Both the position numbers and the translations under genes were made by a program. A stretch of DNA of 64,000 nt, from the NCBI RefSeq assembly GCF_900079725.1, contig NZ_LT599032.1, positions 5,080,054 to 5,144,053 on the forward strand, in the 5' to 3' direction. This document shows positions 16,867 through 25,770 of the stretch, in pieces. The DNA is from an uncultured Dysgonomonas sp. Its GTDB lineage: Bacteria; Bacteroidota; Bacteroidia; Bacteroidales; Dysgonomonadaceae. The notes below the pieces were generated by a model. It did not search any database. It saw only the letters and a list, made by a program, of their open reading frames with translations, and was not told the DNA's origin. Numbering within the stretch: position 1 is the stretch's first letter; each line of letters opens with the position of its first letter.

Positions 16867-18801
16867 ATGGACGAAAATAAAGAATATAAATGTACCTGTT
16901 GCGATTCTTGTTCCGAAGAATTGCCGGGTAACAATACACAAAACCGGAAGATATATATTCCCGTAGGTTTAAGCCTTGCTGCACTTCTGGCAGGGATAAT
17001 TATGGACAATCTTATCAGCCGGTATTTTAATTCTCATTACAGGCTTATTTGGTATATACTGGCATATATCCCGGTTGCTTATCCTGTTTTCAGAGAGGCT
17101 GTGCAGACAATCCGGCAAAAAGATATTTTCACGGAATTCTCCCTGATGATTGTGGCTACATTAGGCGCTTTTTTTATTGGCGAATATCCCGAAGGTGTTG
17201 CTGTTATGCTTTTCTACTCTGTCGGTGAGCTATTCCAGGCCTCGGCAGTAGATAAAGCAAGGAAGAATATAAAATCCCTTCTCGATATCCGTCCCGATAC
17301 GGCAACCGTAGAACGAAACCGCAATTATATAACTATTGCTCCCGAAGATGTAAAAACAGGAGAGACAATACTAGTCAAAGCTGGAGAAAAAGTTCCGCTG
17401 GACGGGATAATGATTTCTGTATCGGGCAGTTTTAATACATCTGCCCTGACAGGTGAAAGTAAGCCTAAAACAATACGGGAAGGTGAACCGGTCTTGGCAG
17501 GCATGCTCAATATCGATAAAGTGATTTATATAAGAGTAACGAAAAAATACGAGGACAGTTCCTTATCCCGCATATTGGAGATGGTACAGGACGCGACTTC
17601 CAGAAAAGCCCGAACCGAACTTCTTATCCGCAGATTTGCCAAGATATACACTCCTTTGGTATTCTTCTTTGCGTTACTGGTTACTGTAATACCCTACTTC
17701 TTTGTAACGGATTATATATTTCAGGATTGGCTCTACCGGGCCTTGGTCTTTCTGGTTATTTCGTGCCCATGTGCATTGGTCATATCCATACCGTTAGGAT
17801 ATTTCGGAGGTATCGGTGCTGCATCCAAAGCCGGTATACTATTCAAAGGGGCAAATTACCTGGACTTGTTGACAAAAGTGAATACCATAGTCATGGACAA
17901 AACAGGTACTTTAACCAAAGGGGTATTTAATGTACAGGATATAGTTTCATCCGTAGCTGTGGAGAAAGACGAATTAATTGAATATGCAGTAGCATTAGAG
18001 AAAAAATCTAATCACCCCATTGCAAAAGCAATTGTTGCTTACGGAAAAGACACGATTAAAGACTATCCGGCAACCGATATAGAAGAGATTCCGGGACATG
18101 GATTGAAAGGTGACATAAATGGACATGAAGTTCTGGCAGGTAATGCCAATATGATGGAAAAGTATCATATAAGTTATGATAAGTCGATTGATTTAATACC
18201 TGAAACAACTGTTATTATTGCAATAGATAATACATATGCAGGCTATATCACGATTGCAGATGAAGTGAAGGAGGATGCTGCCGATGCTGTAAGAAACATG
18301 TATATGAATGGAATTAATCAGGTAGTAATGCTAAGCGGCGATAAGTCGTCCATTACAGAGAGTGTTGCTTCCCGTTTAGGAATTGGTAAGGCTTATGGTA
18401 ATTTACTGCCTGAGGATAAAGTTAAACATATTGAACAATTGAAGTCTGATAATGAAAATGTGGTGGCTTTTGTCGGTGATGGCATAAATGATGCGCCATC
18501 TCTTGCTATGAGCGATGTAGGTATTGCAATGGGCGGAATGGGTAGTGATGCAGCTATTGAAGTCGCAGATGTTGTTATACAAACCGACCAGCCTTCTAAA
18601 ATTGTTACTGCCATAAAAATAGCCGGGGCAACCAAGAAGATAGTTTATCAGAATATCACTTTGGCATTTTCCGTCAAATTGATCGTTCTAATTTTAGGAG
18701 GCTTTGGCGTAGCGAATATGTGGGAAGCGGTTTTTGCCGATGTGGGTGTTTCTTTGTTAGCTATCTTAAATGCAGTGAGGATATTGAAAATGAAATTCTG
18801 A
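16867..18801 (+). CDS. Heavy-metal translocating P1B-type ATPase (Zn/Cd/Co type)
   Basis: A 644-residue P-type ATPase. It has a short Cys-rich N-terminus (CTCCDSC at 9-15) in place of the usual ferredoxin-like HMA domain. It has the membrane motif CPC (300-302), phosphorylation site DKTGT (Asp344), the HP motif (about SNHPIA), and GDGINDAP (about 537-544). CPC with the short helix set fits ZntA/CadA-type exporters that pump Zn, Cd, Pb or Co out of the cytoplasm. It sits 85 bases after ynfA, with its own promoter and a palindromic operator. The missing HMA domain shortens the protein relative to E. coli ZntA. Metal specificity is unproven. Confidence 0.92.
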   Translation: MDENKEYKCTCCDSCSEELPGNNTQNRKIYIPVGLSLAALLAGIIMDNLISRYFNSHYRLIWYILAYIPVAYPVFREAVQTIRQKDIFTEFSLMIVATLGAFFIGEYPEGVAVMLFYSVGELFQASAVDKARKNIKSLLDIRPDTATVERNRNYITIAPEDVKTGETILVKAGEKVPLDGIMISVSGSFNTSALTGESKPKTIREGEPVLAGMLNIDKVIYIRVTKKYEDSSLSRILEMVQDATSRKARTELLIRRFAKIYTPLVFFFALLVTVIPYFFVTDYIFQDWLYRALVFLVISCPCALVISIPLGYFGGIGAASKAGILFKGANYLDLLTKVNTIVMDKTGTLTKGVFNVQDIVSSVAVEKDELIEYAVALEKKSNHPIAKAIVAYGKDTIKDYPATDIEEIPGHGLKGDINGHEVLAGNANMMEKYHISYDKSIDLIPETTVIIAIDNTYAGYITIADEVKEDAADAVRNMYMNGINQVVMLSGDKSSITESVASRLGIGKAYGNLLPEDKVKHIEQLKSDNENVVAFVGDGINDAPSLAMSDVGIAMGGMGSDAAIEVADVVIQTDQPSKIVTAIKIAGATKKIVYQNITLAFSVKLIVLILGGFGVANMWEAVFADVGVSLLAILNAVRILKMKF

Positions 18802-18828
18802 TTGAAGAGTTTTATTTTATAGGTCAAT

Positions 18829-20844
18829 TTATAAGTCCTTACCCTTGGAATTCTTCAATTCTCTGGCGATCTGATAATGCTTATCCGATAATTCGGTATT
18901 GCCAATAGCTGCATAAGCTTCAGCAAGATATTCATGGCAGGCGGCATGACGTGGCTTCTGCCCCGAGGCTTTCATCAGGTCGGTTATAGCCAGTTCCGGC
19001 TCATCCACTTTAAGCTTGTTTTTTCCTCTGTTGTAGAGAGCTTTGAATGATAGCGGACTTAATTCTATAGCCTTGTTGAAGCACTTCATAGACTCGTAAT
19101 AATCCTCCTGATCATAGAAGGTTACACCTTTCCTTATCCATGCATCGAGATAGGTAGGGTCTAAATCCAGTGCCTTGTTGAAGTTGGCCAGAGCTGCACG
19201 ATAATCCTTGTATGAAACGATGCATTCATTACCCATCTGATAATATTCCTTCGCTAACTTTTTTAGTACTTTGGTCTGTTCGTATAGCCTGTCCTTTAAT
19301 TCGGCATTCTTTGTTTTAAGGTGGTTTATGGTATTCAGCTTCTTTCGTATATATCTTTGTTGCAATGGCTTTTCTATATCATAGCGGGCATGGATAGCTT
19401 TGAAGAAATGGTCAAGGAAATTATCGAAATTCCCTTCATCGAATTGTGCTATCGCTTCTTTGTACAGATAATTAGCGTCCGATTCTTTCAGTGCTTTATT
19501 AATTAATTGCTCATTATTGAATTGTTTACTGAATTCCACTATTTCGGGCCGCACAAATATATCTACTTTATTGATATTCTTTTTAAGAACAAGCCCGTCC
19601 AGCGAGGTACATCTGCTCAGGGCTACATAAGCTTGTCCTCCGGCAAATACTCCTCCGCTAAAATCAACAATCACATTATTGAAGGTAAGCCCCTGGCTCT
19701 TATGGATTGTAATTGCCCACGCAGCTTTCAATGGCAGTTGGGTATAAGTACCGATAATTTCTTCTTCGATCCTCTTTTCCTGCTCATTATATCTGTACCT
19801 GTAATTCCGCCATGTTTCCAGTTCTACTTTCACCTCAAATCCATCCTCTTTGAGAACATATACATGCCCTTCTTCATCTATTCCCGATATAATGCCGATA
19901 GTGCCGTTAACCCAGCGGCGGGGCCATTGCATATCGTTACGGATAAACATGACCTGTGCATGTTCTTTAAGTACTAGTTCCTGTGCAGTGGGAAGAGATG
20001 ATTCCGGAAAATCGCCTTCTTTGATACCATAACTGACAAACTCAAAGGTATCGAGTTCCGACATCTTCTTCTCGTTAATATAGTCAACATTATCACGTTT
20101 GGTAGCCAGCGTAATATACATATCTTCCTCTCTTGGGTTAAAACCGGAATTTACCCGGTTATTGAGTAGAGCCAAATCGCTATTGTTCGATTTTCCGTTC
20201 CTTATATTATTCAGTATAGAAATAAACTTTTCATCTGTCTGACGATAGATTTTTGTAAATTCTATCGGAACAAGGTTTATTTCACGAAAAACGTTCGCTG
20301 AAAAGAAAAAAGCATTCTTGTAGAATTTGTTGATTATCTCTCTTGTATCGGGAGTAACCACAGGTTCGAGTTGGAATACATCGCCGACAAAAACAAGTTG
20401 TTTACCCCCGAAAGGAGTACGCATATTATTTGAGTAGACCCGGAGAATCCTGTCAATACAGTCTATTGTATCGGCTCTTACCATCGATATTTCGTCAATG
20501 ATTATAAGTTCCACTTCCTGTATGATCTTACGGTGTTCTTTCCTATACTTGAAAAACTCAAAAATGCGGCCACCGACAAGACTCAAATCTGCGTCATCGG
20601 GGGCCATAGGCCTGAATGGTAATTTGAAAAATGAATGCAATGTCGATCCCTCTGCATTTATCGCCGCTATTCCGGTAGGTGCCAAAACAACGAATTTTTT
20701 ACGTGTCGTCTGGCAGAGATGTTTCAGAAAAGTCGATTTACCTGTACCTGCTCTTCCTGTGAGAAAAACAGACTGGTTGCTCCGTTCAATCAGGTCGAGA
20801 GCATTCTTAAACTCTTTATTGGAAGTATCTATTGACGCAATCAT
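18829..20844 (-). CDS. Pif1/RecD-like DNA helicase with C-terminal TPR repeats
   Basis: The start at 20844 (MIASIDTSN) is preferred to longer in-frame starts because a -7 element lies at 20855-20862 on this strand. The 671-residue protein opens with an SF1B helicase core: Walker A GRAGTGKS (30-37), Walker B IIIDEIS (about 114-120), and a UvrD-C2-like motif ALSRC. The last 120 residues contain TPR units (NFNKALDLDPTYLDAW, CFNKAIELSPLSFKAL). Pif1-type helicases unwind 5' to 3' and act on replication forks, R-loops or G-quadruplexes. The TPR tail probably recruits partners. The 3' end is 28 bases from the convergent ATPase gene. Confidence 0.85.
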   Translation of the reverse strand: MIASIDTSNKEFKNALDLIERSNQSVFLTGRAGTGKSTFLKHLCQTTRKKFVVLAPTGIAAINAEGSTLHSFFKLPFRPMAPDDADLSLVGGRIFEFFKYRKEHRKIIQEVELIIIDEISMVRADTIDCIDRILRVYSNNMRTPFGGKQLVFVGDVFQLEPVVTPDTREIINKFYKNAFFFSANVFREINLVPIEFTKIYRQTDEKFISILNNIRNGKSNNSDLALLNNRVNSGFNPREEDMYITLATKRDNVDYINEKKMSELDTFEFVSYGIKEGDFPESSLPTAQELVLKEHAQVMFIRNDMQWPRRWVNGTIGIISGIDEEGHVYVLKEDGFEVKVELETWRNYRYRYNEQEKRIEEEIIGTYTQLPLKAAWAITIHKSQGLTFNNVIVDFSGGVFAGGQAYVALSRCTSLDGLVLKKNINKVDIFVRPEIVEFSKQFNNEQLINKALKESDANYLYKEAIAQFDEGNFDNFLDHFFKAIHARYDIEKPLQQRYIRKKLNTINHLKTKNAELKDRLYEQTKVLKKLAKEYYQMGNECIVSYKDYRAALANFNKALDLDPTYLDAWIRKGVTFYDQEDYYESMKCFNKAIELSPLSFKALYNRGKNKLKVDEPELAITDLMKASGQKPRHAACHEYLAEAYAAIGNTELSDKHYQIARELKNSKGKDL

Positions 20845-20854
20845 AATGATGAAG

Positions 20855-20862
20855 CAAAAGTA
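20855..20862 (-). promoter_or_regulatory. -7 element of the helicase gene
   Basis: On the - strand these bases read TACTTTTG, matching TAnnTTTG, 11 bases before the chosen start codon. The transcript leader would be only a few bases long. Confidence 0.45.
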
Positions 20863-20952
20863 AACTTTTTTGAGAATAAATAATCTTAGAGCCTGTTTAA
20901 ATTTTACACCACAGGTTCTTTTGTTATCTTTATTCTTTAATTCTTTTAAATT

Positions 20953-21837
20953 ATGTTCAATAAACTTGTGGCTATAGAGCCGGTGAGCCTGATCCCGTCC
21001 GCTGAGAAGGAGTTGCATTCTTTTGCAAAGGAAGTTGTTATGCATCAGGATATACCTGCAGATGATAATGAAATCATTGCGCGTATAGGTAATGCGGATG
21101 CCGTACTTCTGAGTTATACCTCACAGATTAACCGATATGTATTAGAAAGATGTCCCGATATTAAATATATAGGAATGTGCTGTTCCCTGTATTCTCCCGA
21201 AAGTGCCAACGTAGACATCCGTTATGCTAACGAACGGGGTATTACGGTAACAGGTATCCGGGATTATGGCGACGAAGGGGTGGTAGAATATGTAATCAGT
21301 GAGCTTGTACGCTGCCTTCACGGATTTGGTCAGGAGCCATGGGATGAAATGCCCCGCGAAATTACCGGGCTAAAGGTGGGAATTATAGGACTGGGAAAAT
21401 CGGGTGGTATGATAGCCGATGCATTGAGATTCTTTGGCGCTGACATAGCTTATTTCTCCCGCAAGGAAAAACAAGACGCAAAAGCCAAAGGTTATCAATT
21501 CCTGCCTTTGCGGGAACTCCTTTCGCATAGTGAAGTTGTTTGCTGCTGTCTCAATAAAAATACGGTTTTATTACACGAACCAGAATTTGAACAACTAGGA
21601 AACAAGAAGATACTTTTCAATACAGGTTTATCTCCGGCTTGGGACGAGGTTGCGTTTACCAAATGGCTGGAAGGTGACAACCTCTGCTTTTGTGATACAG
21701 TAGGAGCATTGGGAGGAAAACACTTGATTGACCATCCACATATCCGTTGTATGCAAGTTTCCACCGGCCGCACACGTCAGGCTTTTGATCGCCTGAGTGA
21801 AAAAGTATTGAAAAATTTATCAGAATACAATAGGTGA
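20953..21837 (+). CDS. D-isomer-specific 2-hydroxyacid dehydrogenase family protein
   Basis: A 294-residue NAD(P)-dependent oxidoreductase. The N-terminal flavodoxin-like part (about 1-110) contains DAVLLSYTS and IKYIGMCCS. The nucleotide-binding fold follows, with GIIGLGKSGG (about 143-152) and FFGADIAYFSR. The usual Arg of the RG loop seems replaced (NTGLSPAWD), and the canonical catalytic His near the C-terminus is not obvious, so the substrate and even activity as a hydroxyacid dehydrogenase are uncertain. It is divergent from the helicase gene, and its last 18 bases overlap the end of the convergent aspartate dehydrogenase gene. Confidence 0.82.
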   Translation: MFNKLVAIEPVSLIPSAEKELHSFAKEVVMHQDIPADDNEIIARIGNADAVLLSYTSQINRYVLERCPDIKYIGMCCSLYSPESANVDIRYANERGITVTGIRDYGDEGVVEYVISELVRCLHGFGQEPWDEMPREITGLKVGIIGLGKSGGMIADALRFFGADIAYFSRKEKQDAKAKGYQFLPLRELLSHSEVVCCCLNKNTVLLHEPEFEQLGNKKILFNTGLSPAWDEVAFTKWLEGDNLCFCDTVGALGGKHLIDHPHIRCMQVSTGRTRQAFDRLSEKVLKNLSEYNR

Positions 21838-22608
21838 AACGATATTGATCAGAGTACTCACTACCGACCAACCTGCAATTTCGGATGTAGCACTGTATAC
21901 ATCTACTACGGCATGTACCTGATCATTTTTAATTTCAACCCGTTGGGTGTCACCTCTAAATCCCGGAGTAGACTGCATAGTCACATGCATTTTTTCAGCA
22001 CCTACAGAAGCCAGTGAAGCTGCAACTGATACATTTAGCCCCGTTGGAAATACGTCGATAGCTTCCCTTGCAGTTCCCGAAAAGACAATACGCTGTTCGG
22101 TTTCCAAAGATGGATCATAAACAGGCGACCTCCTCAGTGCATTAACGCCTTTCTCATTGAAGAAACGGGCAGATGCATTCCCCATCAGGGTGGCGGTTCT
22201 CAAAACATCGAAACCTCCTGTAGCCCCAGAAGCAATGTATATACGTGTGCCATTTGCTTTTGCTGTTTCCATCACCTCCTTATAAAAAGCGGTATCGGCA
22301 AAAGCTCCTATAGACAAAGTGATAACAGATGTGCCGTTTTTTAATGTAGGCAGGGCCAGTTCTTTCATGGCAGCAGGGGATGCTGCTTCCACCAGATAGT
22401 CGGGTTTCAGAGCCAATAAGTCTTCCAGTGTCGCACATGCAGAGCATGATTTACCATGTTGCTGCATTTTTTTTGCAATTCGTCCGGCTTTTGACGCAGT
22501 ACGCGAATAAACTCCAGTTAAATCATATTCAGGCAATAAGCCATTTATAAGTGCATCCGCTACAATTTCGGCAAGATACCCACATCCCACAATCGCTAAT
22601 TTTTTCAT
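21820..22608 (-). CDS. nadX: Aspartate dehydrogenase (NadX-like)
   Basis: A 262-residue protein with an N-terminal Rossmann fold (AIVGCGYLAEIVADAL) and the DUF108 C-terminal domain typical of L-aspartate dehydrogenase (SGATGGFDVLR, FPTGLNVSVAASLAS). The enzyme oxidises L-aspartate to iminoaspartate with NAD(P), which can feed NAD synthesis. No nadA or nadC lies nearby, so the in vivo pathway is not shown by context. Its stop overlaps the convergent dehydrogenase gene by 18 bases. A -7 element 5 bases before the start predicts a nearly leaderless mRNA. Confidence 0.82.
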   Translation of the reverse strand: MKKLAIVGCGYLAEIVADALINGLLPEYDLTGVYSRTASKAGRIAKKMQQHGKSCSACATLEDLLALKPDYLVEAASPAAMKELALPTLKNGTSVITLSIGAFADTAFYKEVMETAKANGTRIYIASGATGGFDVLRTATLMGNASARFFNEKGVNALRRSPVYDPSLETEQRIVFSGTAREAIDVFPTGLNVSVAASLASVGAEKMHVTMQSTPGFRGDTQRVEIKNDQVHAVVDVYSATSEIAGWSVVSTLINIVSPIVF

Positions 22609-22613
22609 GTAAG

Positions 22614-22621
22614 CAAAGATA
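22614..22621 (-). promoter_or_regulatory. -7 element of nadX
   Basis: Reads TATCTTTG on the - strand, an exact TAnnTTTG match ending 5 bases before the ATG at 22608. Transcription would start at or next to the start codon. Confidence 0.55.
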
Positions 22622-22839
22622 CCTCTTAAATGTATGATTTCCTAAATGTTTCTGCCCGATCGTCTGTCTTACGTATCATTCAACGGTACAAAGACTCTGA
22701 AAGAAGAGCATTACGAATATAATTATTATAGGCTTGTAGGAAATGATATATAAAATTATCTGTTCGCCCCTTATTTATATTTTTTTTATTTGTATTGTGA
22801 GTTTTGGTGTATATAAGTGTTTTTTTTCTAAATATTATA

Positions 22840-22847
22840 TATATTTG
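22840..22847 (+). promoter_or_regulatory. -7 element of a structured RNA candidate
   Basis: TATATTTG matches TAnnTTTG on the + strand. The predicted start, about 22851, coincides with the 5' strand of the closing helix of the RNA described next. A -33 TTG at the usual distance is not visible. Confidence 0.5.
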
Positions 22848-22850
22848 CAA

Positions 22851-23116
22851 CCAGTAAAATCACAAGGTACACGCTAAGTCTCATGAAAAATCAATACTCA
22901 AAATCTTTAATTAAGAAAAAATCTTATTGAGAGATAAGATACTGGCATGTCATACCTGTAAAAGCGTATGGCAAAAATCTTGTGACGTATTAAGATGACC
23001 TGAATAACCTGATAAATAACTGCAACATTTAGGTAAAGGAGCGGGCTACAGATGGAGTACAAGGTGGGTGGTGCTACTTGTAATCATATAAACTGTAGCC
23101 TAAGTTTCTTCTGGTT
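22851..23116 (+). ncRNA. Candidate structured non-coding RNA of unknown family, about 265 nt
   Basis: This gene-free stretch folds by eye into a closed, branched structure. A terminal helix AACCAG (22849-22854) pairs with CTGGTT (23111-23116). TCACAAG (22860-22866) pairs with CTTGTGA (22979-22985) around two hairpins: 22921-22927 with 22934-22940, and 22949-22955 with 22966-22972 (one G-U). A 3' hairpin pairs GGCTACAG (23044-23051) with CTGTAGCC (23093-23100), with an inner TACAAG/CTTGTA helix (23058-23063, 23077-23082). A -7 element lies just before it. No + strand gene follows for 1.6 kb, so it is not a leader. I do not recognise RNase P, tmRNA, SRP RNA or a riboswitch; a 6S-type RNA is possible. 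The 3' end has only a weak T-rich tail. Confidence 0.5.
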
Positions 23117-24598
23117 TTATCCCATTTCTGCATTGCGCATATCTCCCGTACTCATAAATGATTTATGAAAATCAAAAGCTCTGTCCAGATTTACCGGAGT
23201 TTGCCCATTGGCTCCGCTATTAAGGTAAGCATACAATAAGGGACGGTAATCAGGATGTACACAGTTTTCGATAATACATGCGGCCCGGTCTTTCGGCGAT
23301 TTTCCACGCAGATCAGCCACTCCGTATTCTGAAATAATGACCTTTACAGAATGCTCACTATGGTCTGTATGCGAAACCATCGGTACAAATGCACTAATCT
23401 TTCCGTCTTTGGCTGTCGACGGCGTAAGGAAAATAGACAGGTACGCACTGCGTGCAAAGTCGCCAGAACCTCCTATACCATTCATCAACTTGCTGCCCAT
23501 TACATGTGTAGAATTGATATTTCCGAAAATATCAGCCTCCAGAGCTGTATTCATGGCAATAATACCCAAACGGCGGGCGATTTCGGGATTGTTGGAGATC
23601 TCTGCTGTACGAAATATAATTCTTTCCCTGAAAAATGGCAAATTCTTGTAAATCCGTTCTATACACGGATTACTAACGGTGAGTGTCCCCCCGCTGGCAA
23701 ATTTAATACGCCCGGCTTCCATCAGTCCTATAACAGCGTCCTGTATCACTTCTGTGTATACTTCGAAGTCGGGTATATCCTTGCTTTCGCCCAACGCAGA
23801 CAGTACGGCATTAGCTATATTGCCGACTCCCGACTGTACAGGCAGGAAGGTTTCAGGTATGCGGCCTTCTTGCATTTCCTTTATAAAGAATGAAACCGCG
23901 TTTAGGCCAATCTGCTTTGTTATTTCATCTACAGGAGTAAACGAGCCGCCTTCATTTGGTTTATTGGTTTTTACCACCACAATCTTCTCCGGATCAACTT
24001 TTACATAGTCTTTACCAATACGGTCCCGAACCGAATAAACAGGAATATGTTCGCGATGGGGTGGAGTAGGGAGTTCTATCAGGTCATGCATTCCCCGCAG
24101 TTCTTTAGGATGCCAACTATTCAGTTCTACAATTACAATTTTTGCCAAGCGGGCAATTGTTGGTATAATGCCCACACCGCATGTAGGCACTATTTCTCCG
24201 TTTACGGTTACATCACTGGCTTCGATAATTGCTACATCCACAGGCCCGTAAAAACCATATCGGAGGTCTTGCGCCAAAGTGGACAGATGTAAATCGAAGT
24301 AAGGAACCTCCCCGCTATTGATAGCATTCCTCATATCCTTATTGGTCTGATAAGGTGTCCGGAACTTGATGGCATGCGCACGTGCCAAAGCTCCATCGAT
24401 ACTGTCGCCGGTAGACGCCCCTGTAAACATCCCTACTTTAAAGGGATTACCTTTTGCATGTTCATCTTCAGCGCGTTTGGCCAATGCAACAGGAACAACT
24501 TTAGGGCAACCGGCATGTGTGAAACCACTAAATCCAATATTGTCGTTATTATTAATAAGAGATGCCGCTTCTTCGGCAGTCATAAATTTTAAAGTCAT
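23117..24598 (-). CDS. Acetyl-CoA hydrolase/succinate CoA-transferase family enzyme
   Basis: A 493-residue class I CoA-transferase of the AarC/Cat1 type. Catalytic Glu283 lies in YTEVIQDA, which forms the glutamyl-CoA thioester. The oxyanion/CoA-binding segment GVGNIANAV is at about 257-265. Conserved tail motifs include GGSGDFARSAY and EYGVADLRG. It swaps CoA between succinate and acetate or propionate, the last step of succinate-propionate fermentation common in Bacteroidales. Length is normal. It is divergent from a GlxA-type regulator, and each has its own -7 element in the 130-base gap, so regulation by that neighbour is possible. Its 3' end abuts the structured RNA candidate. Confidence 0.92.
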   Translation of the reverse strand: MTLKFMTAEEAASLINNNDNIGFSGFTHAGCPKVVPVALAKRAEDEHAKGNPFKVGMFTGASTGDSIDGALARAHAIKFRTPYQTNKDMRNAINSGEVPYFDLHLSTLAQDLRYGFYGPVDVAIIEASDVTVNGEIVPTCGVGIIPTIARLAKIVIVELNSWHPKELRGMHDLIELPTPPHREHIPVYSVRDRIGKDYVKVDPEKIVVVKTNKPNEGGSFTPVDEITKQIGLNAVSFFIKEMQEGRIPETFLPVQSGVGNIANAVLSALGESKDIPDFEVYTEVIQDAVIGLMEAGRIKFASGGTLTVSNPCIERIYKNLPFFRERIIFRTAEISNNPEIARRLGIIAMNTALEADIFGNINSTHVMGSKLMNGIGGSGDFARSAYLSIFLTPSTAKDGKISAFVPMVSHTDHSEHSVKVIISEYGVADLRGKSPKDRAACIIENCVHPDYRPLLYAYLNSGANGQTPVNLDRAFDFHKSFMSTGDMRNAEMG

Positions 24599-24622
24599 AA
24601 GTTTTGATTTATTATTTCACGA

Positions 24623-24630
24623 CAAAGTTA
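24623..24630 (-). promoter_or_regulatory. -7 element of the CoA-transferase gene
   Basis: Reads TAACTTTG on the - strand, matching TAnnTTTG, 25 bases upstream of the start codon. Confidence 0.55.
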
Positions 24631-24697
24631 TCTCTTATATATGTTGTCTGAAATGACAATAATCAGGCAAAAACTGCCATAAACTCATTCTTTATAT

Positions 24698-24705
24698 TAT
24701 ATTTG
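24698..24705 (+). promoter_or_regulatory. -7 element of the GlxA-type regulator gene
   Basis: TATATTTG matches the consensus and predicts a start about 24709. This places the TTG at 24703 inside the promoter and so supports the ATG at 24730 as the true start. Confidence 0.6.
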
Positions 24706-24729
24706 TATATAAATATAAATCATATATTT

Positions 24730-25725
24730 ATGTCACGACACAAGCATATTGCATTTCTTGTTATCCCCGATAGTACACTGTTGGATATAACCGGACCGTA
24801 TGAAGTCTTTTCGCAGGCAATCGAATGTCTGCAAAAAAAAGATAAGGCAGATACCTATGTTCTGCACACATTATCTGCCGGAAGAAGTAAAACTGTACGT
24901 ACAGCCTCCGGAATGACGATACAATGTGATAATAACTTTGATGCTGCCGGATTAGAAATAGATACCCTTTTTGTTCCGGGCATGCCTAATTCGATGCAAG
25001 ACCATTATAATCTAAATAATAAGATATTAAAGTGGATAAAACACCAGTCGAAGACTGCACGGCGAATTTGTTCGGTATGTACAGGTACATTCTTTCTTGC
25101 TGAGTCGGGCATACTGACTGGAAGAAAAGCCACTACTCACTGGGAATTGTGTGAAAAACTAATGCATGATTACCCCGATATACAGGTAGATAGCAACCCT
25201 ATTTTTATTAAAGACGGGAATATCTATACTTCGGCAGGAATATCTGCCGGAATGGATTTGGCTCTGGCTCTGATAGAAGAAGACCACGGACGGGCACTGG
25301 CTCTGGAAGTAGCTAAACAGATGGTATTATACCTGAAGCGTCCCGGCAACCAGTCCCAGTACAGTTCTGTACTTACCCATCAGAATACCGATTACCGGCC
25401 TATATTGGATATAGAAGGCTGGATACAGGAACATCTGACGGACAGCCTGACCGTAGAGATACTGGCTGAACAGGCAGCGATGAGCCCACGTAATTTCGCA
25501 CGTGTATTTGTCCGCGAAACAGGAATTACTCCGGCAAAATATATAGATAAGATCCGCATAGAAACAGCTTGCAGATACCTGGTAGAAACCAAACTATCGC
25601 TCAAAGAAATAACGGATGCCTGCGGATTGGGTACTCCTGACAACATGAGACGTGTATTCCTTAAATACTTTCAGATATCACCTTTAGATTATCGACGCAA
25701 TTTCGGCTCTATTACTGCGGATTAA
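24730..25725 (+). CDS. GlxA-type transcription regulator (DJ-1/PfpI plus AraC domains)
   Basis: A 331-residue regulator. An N-terminal DJ-1/PfpI amidotransferase-like domain (about 5-185) has a Cys at the nucleophile elbow (C117 in VCTGTF). A C-terminal AraC pair of helix-turn-helix motifs (about 228-325) contains MSPRNFARVFVRETG and CGLGTPDNMRRVF. ATG 24730 is chosen over an earlier in-frame TTG because that codon lies in the -7 element. Family members sense small amino or quaternary-ammonium metabolites. Here the gene is divergent from a CoA-transferase gene, its most likely target by position. The ligand is unknown. Confidence 0.88.
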   Translation: MSRHKHIAFLVIPDSTLLDITGPYEVFSQAIECLQKKDKADTYVLHTLSAGRSKTVRTASGMTIQCDNNFDAAGLEIDTLFVPGMPNSMQDHYNLNNKILKWIKHQSKTARRICSVCTGTFFLAESGILTGRKATTHWELCEKLMHDYPDIQVDSNPIFIKDGNIYTSAGISAGMDLALALIEEDHGRALALEVAKQMVLYLKRPGNQSQYSSVLTHQNTDYRPILDIEGWIQEHLTDSLTVEILAEQAAMSPRNFARVFVRETGITPAKYIDKIRIETACRYLVETKLSLKEITDACGLGTPDNMRRVFLKYFQISPLDYRRNFGSITAD

Positions 25726-25770
25726 AGTATGCGTTTAGAATACATAAGTAAGTTTGTCTGCAATACGAAT

